A stretch of DNA of 64,000 bases, from NCBI RefSeq assembly GCF_947623445.1, contig NC_135241.1:18354501-18418500 (forward strand). Direction: 5' to 3'. Numbering within the stretch: the stretch's first letter is position 1; the number at the start of each line of letters is the position of its first letter. Positions 1-10,206 of the stretch are shown here, in pieces. A program made the translations under genes and the position numbers. This stretch comes from Clavelina lepadiformis (taxonomy: Eukaryota > Chordata > Ascidiacea > Aplousobranchia > Clavelinidae). Below the pieces are notes generated by a model. That model was not told where the DNA came from. It worked only from the letters and a program-made list of their open reading frames with translations, and ran no database searches.

Positions 1-405
1 TCCATTGCAACCGAGTTAGCTCTTATACATTATCAATAATAATTCCTGTTTATGATAAACATTTTTTTAGCATATTGGTTAAACGGATCAATCGGATAAT
101 CGTTTCAAAACATCTGGCATATAGGTGATACTATTAACCGATTTCGTCTGTAGTACTGTAGTAGTAAGCATATATCACATAATCAAAAACAATTATTGCC
201 AAAACTGCTGAGTGTAAAATTATTAAGTAAAAAACTTGCTTTGTATGCATTTGGAAAATACCATTAGCAAATCTATTACCATACACATACACTGAATACA
301 GTCTTTCAATTTTATTAATAAGCAGAAGTGATTGTGTTTTCTCTGCCTCTTTATTGCTGGTAAGTATATCATACACTTCTGTTATAACAAAAACTTCATT
401 TCCAG

Positions 406-3400
406 GCATATATCCATGTGATACTGAAGATATTGAACAGCTTGGTGCTCTTTTATGTTTGGGCAAAGATGAGGAACACAAACAGGACGAGGACAAGCAT
501 GGGATGGAAAGTGTTGTAAAGTGAGTGAAGATTGATGATGTCAATGTCAATCTTTACACATGAACTTAACTTTACTACTAATATTACTCCATACTTAACG
601 CTGAATTTTCTACGGTTGTCTTATATATTTGTTAGAGAGAATTTGCCCACACTAGTTCCAAGTCATATGGCAAGGGCCAAGCGCTCGTTTTTAAATCGCC
701 AGCAATCCATGGAAGAGAGGGTAATGGTTTGTTTGAAAAAGGCATCAAAAGAATCCTCTATTAATTGCACCCTGGAATTTATGAAAATTTGTTGGCAACT
801 TCCATACTATGGGTACAACCTGCATTTCCTTGTAAAATAACGTATTAGGAAGATGAATGTTTTATTGAAAATCGGGAATTTTGTAAATATGTTGCAGAAG
901 TGTTATTTTCAGTGGATTTGTTGAAAAAGCGTCCCACAGCACTTTTTCGCTGTGGTTCAGTTCCCAGACACAGATGTGTGTTCTGATAGCCATTAATACT
1001 AACGGAGTTTGGGTGATAGACAAAGAAAAAAAGGTGATTAAATTCAGACAACTTTGAATGGAAATTGATTAAAACGTAATCAATATTACAACAATAAGTT
1101 GGAAAATGTTATTACTATGGATGTGTAAACTACCAAGAAAAAATTAGTTACAATACAATTTCACATAATTATCGTCCAATCTCCAGTTTATTTCCAATCT
1201 CATATAGTCATGATTTTCTTACTATGCTCAGCATGTATTGATTGGCTTGTTATATGATGATTTCAACTGGGAAATGACGACACCTGAGCCAAATGAAGAT
1301 GGCTTAAATGCAGATACTGAGCTCCAGTTGCCTAGCTTGTTTTTAGAGTTTGATGATGAAAAAACTAAAACAAATCAACTTCTGCAGATTGTTTCTAAAC
1401 AGGTAAGTTGGTAACCGTATACCTCAGAATTAAGTATTTCTATATTTTAAGGGAATTGGTAAATGACTCTGCCTAGTAGATGTGTATTGCAGGGTTTATG
1501 TCCAGGTCTTGTTTGCTGTGTGTATGCTTTGTTCACAAAATTGTTGTTCTTTTATAGCATTGTTTTTCAGGAAATTGCGTAAATCACACAGATGCCTTAT
1601 AATTTCATCAATGTATGTTGATTCATTATTTTAAATGGTGTATAAAACATTTCCTTACATGAACTATACTGTTTACTTTTTCAGGCACCCATGATGGATT
1701 CAATGATAGAGACATGCATTTTGATGATTCGTGAAAAGGAACAAATAGCACAAGCTCAGAATATGGCTAGTTCAGGGGATGGTAAGATCTGGTATTTGGT
1801 TGAAATAAAAAGTCAAATGCTATTATACAAAGCAACCATGTTCATGGTAATTCTGTCTAAATCTGCAATTTTTTGTGATTTTATGTTCTTGACATTTGAT
1901 TTGCTCTTTGTTTATCAGAAAGTAATGGGTTGAAAAGCAAAGCTAATGCAATTACATCTGCAAGTACCACAAGAGTACGGCCTTTATTTGAACGACAAAA
2001 CTCTGTAACTAGCAGCCACCCTGAAAAACTGATCCTTACAAAGATGTCTGATTCTGGTAAGTCCTAAAATGTCGTGTACTGAAATTTCACACTTACTTTC
2101 GTAGTGATAAAACCAGTCAACTTTCATTGCATTTGTTTTATGATTTTTATCACATTGTTTATATTATTGATGTAAATTCTTTAAAAAACTGTTAACTTTT
2201 ATACGTATGTCATATGTTTAAGTTTCATGATCAACTTGCTGTTACTGTAATTTGCAAGACCCACAAAAACGCTGTCTTTTTCCATGACTTTAATCAGTAG
2301 AGGATGACATAATTAACGAATTCACTTGCATAACGGGAACTGGCAGAAAACAACGTCATTATCGACCTCTAAAGTCAATTTGAGAAAGAGATAAAAGGTC
2401 TACACTTTTACTGGGGCATGTTTGGCTAGTTTTTAATGGGTTGATTTCTCGTATTGTGGCAGGCTGTTGATTAACATAACTTTAATTGGTAACTCTGACA
2501 ACCCAGTGAATCACACTGATTGCTAAAAGGTTTCAGCTAAGGCCTGCTTTTTTGCTTATGCATAGTAGATTGACGGTCGTTAACTGCCTTTGCTTTCTAA
2601 CAGCTGGTACGTGATAAGCAAGCGAATGAAAGGTAAGCATTTGCATGATGTCGGTGAAAATGGTGGCATGCCGTCATTTTGCCTTTAAAAAACCTCAACC
2701 TATGAACTGTGTGAATGAAGCTTTTCGCAAAATTTAAGCTTTGGTTTTTAAGCATTTGTTACCTAAGCCACAGGCCCCATTACAACTTACTGCTTGCCAG
2801 AAATATTGCCTATTCAGAAAGCTCCCAGGTAGACTTGATGCAATTGTTTTGTGTTATGTCGTATGCGCCATGATGTCATCGGAAGAGATGCAACCAAACT
2901 TGAAAGGTTTAATAAATTGCCACTTGCACCATTGTGCTTGATAAATGTTATGTGCTTGTGCTAGGTTATTTGTTAGCATGAAATATTAACTAACGATTAA
3001 AACGTAGTAATAAGTGAATGCTCAAGAACATTACCAAGTGTTTGGAAACACTGTATACATAAATTAAATCAGCTAAGGCATCTTCATTTTTTCTTATGAA
3101 AGTGTATATAGGGCAATAACAGCTGGTAATTACTGAAGCATTTTATAACATGATGAGAAAATGTTTTTTAATTAGTTTTGTGCATTTACTGGGAGAAGGA
3201 TCATCAATATAACTGATACTTGCAAGCTGTTCTTATTTCTTTGTCAGTTATTTAAGAATATATTTCATTTGTTTTAAATTATAGATGAAAGTTCGCAGAG
3301 CAACCCATCCAGTCCCATCGATCTTGAACATACTCAAAAACCTGGAAAACGAAAAATATTCAAAAAGGTTGCTGGTAGACAGAAAGGCTTTTCCCATTCT

Positions 3401-3424
3401 GAAGAGCACCATGAATTATTGTAA
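406..3424 (+). CDS. FRMD8: FRMD8-like FERM-domain protein (3' part of gene)
   Basis: Seven exons: 406-520, 636-812, 898-1033, 1232-1402, 1685-1781, 1919-2056 and 3285-3424 (stop TAA). All introns are GT-AG and phases agree, giving about 323 C-terminal residues; the start lies left of the window. The first exon has YPCDTEDIEQLGALLC, like the FERM F2 lobe of FRMD8. Exons 2-3 give LPYYGS then VLIAINTNGVWVID, and exons 3-4 join as KEKKHVLIGLLYDDFNWE, the F3 lobe. Next come LFLEFDDE and a SKQAPMMDSMIE helix. The tail is Ser-rich and basic, with an RPLFERQNSV stretch like a phosphorylatable site of FRMD8. FRMD8 (iTAP) binds the cytosolic tail of iRhoms and stabilises the iRhom-ADAM17 sheddase at the cell surface. 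The identification rests on remembered motifs of human FRMD8 (about 464 residues), not on a search. Confidence 0.82.
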
Positions 3425-5597
3425 TTGAGTCTTTTTTATTTCAACTTTAGATTTATTTTAAATACTTTTGAACCAATGATTTTATGTTTTTGGGCAGATT
3501 ATTTTTTCATTTTATGATTAGATTCGTTTGTCCGTTTTGTATTTCCATCTTCGTGCAATTCTGCTCGTTCTATTCTTTTGCAAGTTTTTCCTTGTTTTGC
3601 ATTTTGAGTATCAGTACGAGTAAAATGACTTCATATTGCTATTTTGTACAAAATCTACTAGTTCAACATTGTCGTTGGCAATTGCAAAGCTCAATATATT
3701 TCTGAATGTTGTTTTTTGTGTATACATGTAATTGCATGGACTGAAACCAGATTAACAATCAAACACTTATTAGTGATACTTACTAGTTCATGCTGAATAT
3801 CCGTACATGGAAGTGTAACGGCATTTGATTTGGGGTATTCTTATCTACAGTAAGTTATGATGCTTTATAACTTATCTGGTTCTTACTACTTCTAAGACGT
3901 GGCATTTCTGCCTTTAGTAAAAACAGAATTAAAAGGGCTACTACAGGATACAATTCATAGACTTCTATTAAATATTATATTTAGTGGTGCCTATTTTTTT
4001 GATATGGCGGTTCTAGTTATTGACAATTATTAAATCAATAATAAATTTGTAATTTGCTGCAGTCAGTAATACAGCACCACAATATTTTTTATGTTAGTAC
4101 GTAAATATAATTTATTCCTGATATGACACAGAAAAAATATGTCTAATCTCCAAGACCATGACTGGAACCACTGGGCAACAGATACTGAGTTCTGTATGAA
4201 GTACATTTCTCACTAAACAATTCCGTGAAAGCGTACCAAAAGGTCGATAAATATACAGTGTCATACTTTGTACAAGGCCATTGATTGCATTGGATAAAAT
4301 GCTAGTGCAACTGCATATCTGCTAAAGGAAACTGAACATCAAACAAACAATGTTACCATATTCTCAAAACGATAATTTCATAAAATGACAACAGTAGCCT
4401 TTGTTCAGAATATACTGTTCGACCTGAAATACAATGTTTACTATCCAAGCTAATACAAAAATTCACTGCAAGTGCATTCAGTACAACAAAAACTGAATAA
4501 TGCACAAATAACAGCAACAGTAAAAATGACAATACAGCAGCATGTGAAAATGGGTAGGCTATATATCAACATGGGAAATCATTGGTTTAGTGATTCAAGG
4601 TGCAGAGTGCCAATGACCAACCAAGAAACAGAGCCTTAACAAAGTAAATAAATTACAAACATAACAATCATGCTGAATGCCTTAAGGCACAAGTTATTAA
4701 ATATACTTTTGTCATAGGCACAGTTTTTTCCTGTAATTTATCGATGAAAACTGGGACATTTTGGGTCCAGAATAGAGTTTGACAAGACTCTGGAAGAGCA
4801 CCTTCAAAATTGGTACTGTCTGAAAAATCTGAGACCCGTATGTACATAGGGCTTTATCCACACAAATTGTGGAACTATGTTAGCTAACTATACACATAAA
4901 ACATTACACAAAAAGTAAGAAATGGTAGGCAAAGTATTTCCTGCAGGTTTTGAGAAAAAATAGAATATAAATATCATTATTGATTCTTAACCCACAATTA
5001 TCAAAGTGAATTATAACAGTAAAAGTTATCTAAAACAAACGTTATCTTCACAGTATGAATCAATATTCACTACAGCTAGTTTGGTCCAAATTATACATTT
5101 GTGTGCTACACAAATCACATTGCACATTCAAAATTTACAATTCTAGGTTAAAGGCAATGCCAGCTGCAGCCAATAGTTATGCAAAACATTTAAGTAACGG
5201 TACTAAAACTTACATTTGCATTCTTTACATTTTTGGATGGATTAAACCTATGCTGTAAGAATGACCAAACACTTAATTCCACCACACAAGATAAGTAAAT
5301 TTGACCCACACTAACCAATATGATGTCATGGTTCACAGTGACGTTGAAAACATTTCTAAAGTGCCTTACAGTTATGTATTTTTGGTATTAAAATGGGCTA
5401 ACTTACTGAACCCATTTCACAACTGTAGTTCAAACTGTTAGTTATGTTTTTTGAGAGTACAAAAAGTGTTTGAGTTGGTTTCTTGGAAATGGCAACTTAC
5501 TCTTCAATTCTAAATAAATAAATACACTTGTTTTCTGATTTGAGTAAGTGGTAATGATGCTAGAATGTTAGTAAAATCTGTCTAAAGTGAAGTTGTT
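3425..5597. other. Intergenic / 3' UTR space between convergent genes
   Basis: AT-rich sequence between the FRMD8 stop (+) and the 3' end of the C16orf89-like gene (-). It presumably holds both 3' UTRs. The open frames here are short, have no recognisable motifs and no consistent splice sites. No RNA gene was recognised. Confidence 0.5.
4040..4045 (+). terminator. Candidate polyadenylation signal for the FRMD8-like gene
   Basis: AATAAA about 615 bases after the FRMD8 stop codon. It is the clearest plus-strand signal seen before the convergent minus-strand gene. Earlier variant signals may be used instead. Confidence 0.3.
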
Positions 5598-5603
5598 TTT
5601 ATT
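5598..5603 (-). terminator. Polyadenylation signal of the C16orf89-like gene
   Basis: TTTATT on the plus strand reads AATAAA on the minus strand, 94 bases beyond the stop codon at 5698-5700. That is a normal position for a short 3' UTR. Confidence 0.45.
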
Positions 5604-5697
5604 ATGTTGAGTCTTTTGTGTTTCATTTTACATGTTTCCTTGCAAGGTGCAAAATATAGCCATGTGTGTGGGTACGCATATACACAATTTCCTGTTT

Positions 5698-8251
5698 CTA
5701 AACGCTGCTGATGCCTTTATATCGAAAGAAAATTCTTTGGCAATAACGCCGTAAAAATAAGCCATAAAACGACACACACCATCTCCGCTTGAACACGCAA
5801 ATAGCAATGCAAGCTGAGGTAATAACTAGAAGCACAATTAAAAAAATTGTATGAAGATTTCGAGATTGGCCAACTACGGCCTGTGGGACACCTCGAACAT
5901 ATGGATCCAATTGACTGTTCTTATAGAATGGGTCAAAGAAAAGACGCAAACTTGTTGCGAAAAAAGCGGCAGCCACGCCTGTTGTGTGAGTACTACAGCC
6001 ATCTGCGGAGAAAAATTGATATTAAAGTACCGTAATTGATGAGAATTCTGTTTCAGCCACATTTCCTTTCAGTGCAATTAATTTCCACCAACTTAATTAA
6101 GTTCTAACTGTCATTCTACAATACTATTAATGAACTTTGCGCAAAATCGAAACAGTTTTCTCTTACCTGTCAATACGCTATCTACTAACAAGTTCCTGGA
6201 TTTCCATTGCTCTCTAAACATGATATGGCACAAACATTTTTACGCTATCTCATACATAAAATGTTTATCTGCTTATAACAAAGAACTCAGATACATATTG
6301 ACTGTTTTGCTTTGGTCATACTTCACCTTTTGTATTTGATCCAAAACTTGTATTCCCGTATCTCATCCTGAAAGTCATCTGGGGCTACGTCCAAAAAGCA
6401 ACCAGTATTTGGATCTTGCCACTGAAAAGATTTTTGAAGCCATCCCGGCCTAATTGCATCGATAAAACCCATACCACCACATATTGCACCTTTAATAACA
6501 CATACCTCATGAACTTTGCATTTTTTGTTTTTTTAAAACTACTTTAGGTTATGTAACGTATAGAATTGATATTTAACTTTGTTGAAGTATTAACAACATG
6601 GAGACATTGTCATGTGACTGACAAAATTAATATCATTCAACTTGACACTAACATGCACACCATGCTAGATAGCTGTTTATTATATAAAACCAATACAAAC
6701 CTTGTTCGAGAAATAGGTCAATCATACTCATGCGAACACCATCTTGCATTATTGCTTCCATTTCTATAATAATGCCAGCACATTTTCTTTTAAAAATTTC
6801 TTCAATTCCACCTAAATATCCACTTTTTATAGCCAAACTTTCCATTTTATCACGGCAGCCAAGCTAAATAATATGCAAATGATTTTAATTAAAATTACTG
6901 TATGTAACACATTACGATGCTACCATTTTTTTACAGTAAAGTAATTTGACTTACACTAAAATTATGCAGAAATGTTATTTACCAATTACATAACTAATCA
7001 TGGCCCGAATCTAAAATACCTTATCGCCAACCATCAGCCAAAGAATTTGATGGGTTGGATAATACATTGACTTGCTTTCTGCAGTCATTTTTTCCCAACA
7101 TACATCAACAGAACATGGCTGGTGTATATCGTCACCAAGTAAAGTGCTCATGCATTCATCACTTTCTTTCTCTTCCAAGCGTTCTAGCAATAGTGATGTT
7201 TATATAAGAATTAGATGATTACAAAATTTATCTTTTGTTTGTGCGTAATTTTTGTTAAATATGGAGAATGTTTTGTACTCTGTCTGTATGTAGCTTCATC
7301 ATCATTATCATCTTTGAATAATTGTATATTAGTTACAGGAAAATTGCATGACAAGCTATGCAACATGTCTATTTCAACCTTCACCATCAATGGTTGTGTT
7401 GGGAAAAATATCTAAATCTTTCCTGTACGTGTCCTGGGGTGGAAGTTGGTAAGATGTCCATTTCTCTTTTATAAGGTCATAAAACTGGAGATAATACCTT
7501 ACAAAAATAAAAAGAGCACTCATAACCATTTATACCAATCAAAACTAAACTACTGTAGCTGCTTCATTTACAGCCGGCGAACATAATGGCATTTGTATAT
7601 TTAACAGAAAGAGTATGTGATTTTTGCAAGCACTTTTATTTGAATTATAAACCTTAAAATGTTTTCAAGAAGACGGGGTGCTTATTTAACGACAGACTAC
7701 ACCTTTTGTTTCTTCTTTCCACAAATGGAAGTGCCTGCTTGATGGTGGACTCTAAATTTTCCAATAACGATTTCAAATGCTTTTGTAAAGCTGGGTTTCC
7801 CGCAATGATTGGATATGCTCCAATATCAGACATGTGTAACAACCTGGCAATTTCACCTATAACATTAAAAAGTCTTAAATATTAAACTACAACAAATGCA
7901 AAATATTTCATAACTGCAAAAACAAATAAATCGCTGAAAGCACATTTATAAGTCATCTAACAGTTCCACCAAAAGGTAGGCATCATCATGTTTACCTTCT
8001 GCCATGCGAAGCCCAAATGTAAAATCAACAGTTGCTTCTCTTTTTGACTTTGAATAATAGAAAACAATTTTTTCTAATGCTTGAAGAGCATTACTGACAT
8101 CAATATCTGCACGAACTTGGTCTTTTCTTGAAGGGTTAAATTTTAGGTGATTAGACTTGTCATTTTTAACTTCGCTGTTGCCAATGAATGTGGAAATTGC
8201 AAAATGAAACATACATAGAAACAATACACCTTTTGACAAATCTGGGAACAT
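5698..8251 (-). CDS. C16orf89-like protein (UPF0764/DUF4735 family)
   Basis: Seven exons read on the minus strand: 8251-7996, 7856-7703, 7497-7379, 7183-7020, 6863-6701, 6489-about 6403, 6002-5698; about 415 residues. The ATG at 8251 is the first in frame and starts a hydrophobic signal-peptide-like segment (LSKGVLFLCMFHFAIST). Family-type motifs are FGLRMAEG, a C-rich block DDIHQPCSVDVCWEKMT followed by YPTHQILW, LGCRDKM, RPGWLQKSFQWQDPN and DGCSTHTTGVAAAFFA. After the conserved domain comes one strong membrane segment (HTIFLIVLLVITSACIAICV) and a basic tail, suggesting a type I membrane protein. The end of exon 6 is uncertain: the better donor at 6326 gives the wrong phase for DGCS, while the weak donor at 6402 keeps it. 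The protein's function is unknown; mammalian C16orf89 is described as a thyroid-enriched, probably secreted protein. Confidence 0.75.
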
Positions 8252-8318
8252 TTCACAGATACACAACGGTGTTCAACCAGTTGAACCTAAAAATGTATAC
8301 CAAATAAAACAATTTAAT
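8251..8318 (-). promoter_or_regulatory. Intercistronic signals: ATTAAA then 3' splice acceptor before the C16orf89-like ATG
   Basis: On the minus strand an ATTAAA (8318-8313) is followed 26 bases later by a T-rich 3' splice site ending in TTTTTAG, so the exon would begin at 8286. The ATG at 8251 follows 35 bases on. No matching 5' donor was seen between EFCAB11 and this point. This order (poly(A) signal, acceptor, ATG) is what is expected for a spliced-leader acceptor inside an operon, as known in Ciona. A cis-spliced 5' UTR intron is the alternative. Confidence 0.4.
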
Positions 8319-8592
8319 TTTACAAATAAACTGATAAGAGTATTGTAAATAAGGAATTCAACTATCAACACAAGTCAATATATCTACCATGCAAAACTTA
8401 ATAAAAATATAATACAGTACATACATATACATTGTATAGAAAACAATGCATCAATGGTCACAACGCCAGTAAAGAATAAAGCAATAAACATAATTTGGCT
8501 ACCACGTCATAAACGAATGCCAGGCTAAAGCTAACTAACGATAAACACATTTTTCATTTTCAAACAGATCCAATTGAAAAAAACTAATAATT

Positions 8593-9054
8593 TTAAACAC
8601 AAGATGACATCATTTTATGAAATTCACGGTAACTAATTTTGTTTTCTCTGTTTGTGCATATCTCCTGAAAGCAAGACATCACAGTGGTTTCTGCTATTTT
8701 TGGAGCAACTAATTTGAAGGCACCTTTTAAATCGTCGAGTGTCAAGTAACCCTGGCATCTCACATCAAAAATATAAAAGAGTTCTCGAATTTCTTGATCA
8801 CGATCAACAGCGCACAGTTTATTTGTCAAGATGCTTTGGAATGTCAGTAGAGTCATTTGATGTTCATCGTGATTTGCACTTGGATATTGTTGACATCGCA
8901 TTATCTGATCAATCTCATACTTTGATGGCTTGTAACCAAACAAGAAGATAATTGCAACTTTGAGATCTTCACGATTTAAAAATCCGTTTCCATCCTTATC
9001 ACTGTGTTCAAATGCATGGCATATGATTCTTTTGTGCTTAGCAACAGAATCCAT
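8593..9054 (-). CDS. EFCAB11: EF-hand calcium-binding domain protein 11 (EFCAB11)
   Basis: An uninterrupted 153-codon frame, close to human EFCAB11 (about 163 residues). Residues 19-30 form a canonical EF loop, DKDGNGFLNRED, with Asp/Asn at positions 1, 3 and 5, Gly at 6 and an Asp (not Glu) at 12. It is followed by FLFGYKPSK (about 37-45), a signature I recognise from EFCAB11. The second half has FDVRCQGYLTLDDLKGAFKL and LVAPKIAETTV, matching the family pattern GFLTLEDFKKAF...VAPKL. The later loops lack several calcium ligands and are probably structural. An in-frame stop lies just upstream of the ATG, and a good 3' splice site (exon start 9091, CTCGTTAG) sits 37 bases before it, so the 5' end is spliced. 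The cellular role is not established. The lack of coding introns is notable because the vertebrate gene is multi-exonic. Confidence 0.88.
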   Translation of the reverse strand: MDSVAKHKRIICHAFEHSDKDGNGFLNREDLKVAIIFLFGYKPSKYEIDQIMRCQQYPSANHDEHQMTLLTFQSILTNKLCAVDRDQEIRELFYIFDVRCQGYLTLDDLKGAFKLVAPKIAETTVMSCFQEICTNRENKISYREFHKMMSSCV

Positions 9055-9199
9055 ATGATATTTTTAAAATAATAACAAACAGCTTTAAAACCTAACGAGA
9101 AAATGTAATTAAAAATCAAGAGCAAGATTTGTTTCAATTGAGGACATGTAAACAATTTGAGACAAACAGACAATTCCAACAGACTTGCTGCAACTATCC

Positions 9200-9990
9200 C
9201 AGCATCAATGTGTTGTAAGCTTGTCTTTAAATAGGTTGGTAATCAGGAATAAGATAAAAACACAATTTTAAGATCCAAAAACTGACAAATGTTACCGTAT
9301 TTTGGGTTCAAATCCCTATTTTAGAACATGTCATAAATTTTCTCCAGCCTACAAAAATGCATAGTGCCATAGCCTATATTTTACATGGTTGGATTTATAG
9401 ACTCCAGGACTTGGTCGCTAGTTGCTTAGTTTTTTCTAGATAACCTGCGCAGGCCAAAGTGTAAATTTTAGGCTAGACTTTGGCGGAGTTTGGGAGAGCT
9501 AGACTGGAGTAAATACACAGGCCTATAGATTTGAAATATTAACATAAGCCCATTTTGGCGAACCTGCATCCGTCCAAATACAAAATTCTATACTTATACT
9601 TGTCTGCTTGTAAAACTGTTTTCTGATTATGCTTCGCTGTTTAGTGCCATAAATTCCAAAAAGCATAGAAAATGAGAAACGAATGACATACAGACATACT
9701 GGTATAGTAATGAACTGCTTTCGAATCGCACAGCTGAAATAAAATGCCTACCGGATATAAGGGGAAAGATAGCCTATAAGATGGATTACCAAACAAAGGT
9801 GTTAAAGAGCATAATCATTAATCACATCATGATTTCGGCGAACAAGATTACATCCATCAACTTTCCCCGCTACAGGTTATCCAAAAGTAGTTTAATTTAA
9901 ATCGTGATGAAACCATATAATTAGACGGTCTGTATTTTGTGTCAGCTGCACACCCGATATGAATTTCAAGCAAACTTTCTGCACACTTAC
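9200..9990. other. Non-coding stretch upstream of EFCAB11
   Basis: No open frame or motif of note. It is likely an intron or promoter-proximal DNA of EFCAB11, depending on whether the candidate exons at 9991-10184 belong to it. Confidence 0.35.
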
Positions 9991-10184
9991 CATTGTACAC
10001 ACTGGTCAAAACTAAAATAAAAAGACTTTGCATTTGTGGTACCTAGTAAAGTAAGACGCTACAACGCTTTGCCTAAAATACAAAATAAGGACATAATCAT
10101 AGCAGGAAAAAAGGTTCTAAGCAAACCTTGCAAATCATCGAAGCGTGACGAATGAACACCGTTGCATTCAAAACATTCAGCCAT
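9991..10184 (-). other. Candidate upstream exons, including a 21-base microexon
   Basis: On the minus strand an ATG at 10184 opens 19 codons (MAECFECNGVHSSRFDDLQ) ending at a CAAG/gtttgc donor (exon 10184-10127). About 116 bases on is a 21-base segment (10011-9991) between a strong acceptor (TTTTATTTTAG) and a strong donor (ATG/gtaagtg). It keeps the frame in phase 1. These could be 5' exons joining the EFCAB11 acceptor at 9091. In that case the reading frame enters EFCAB11 out of frame and would act as an upstream ORF. They could also be exons of an unrelated transcript. Confidence 0.3.
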
Positions 10185-10206
10185 AGTAATAGGCCAAATT
10201 TAAAGC

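Noticed and set aside
849..1015. Initial reading of a FRMD8 exon in the frame EDECFIENREFCKYV
   Set aside because: It ended without a donor in a usable phase. Shifting the acceptor to 897 gives SVIFSGFVEKA and VLIAINTNGVWVID in phase with both neighbours and with the FRMD8 F3 lobe.
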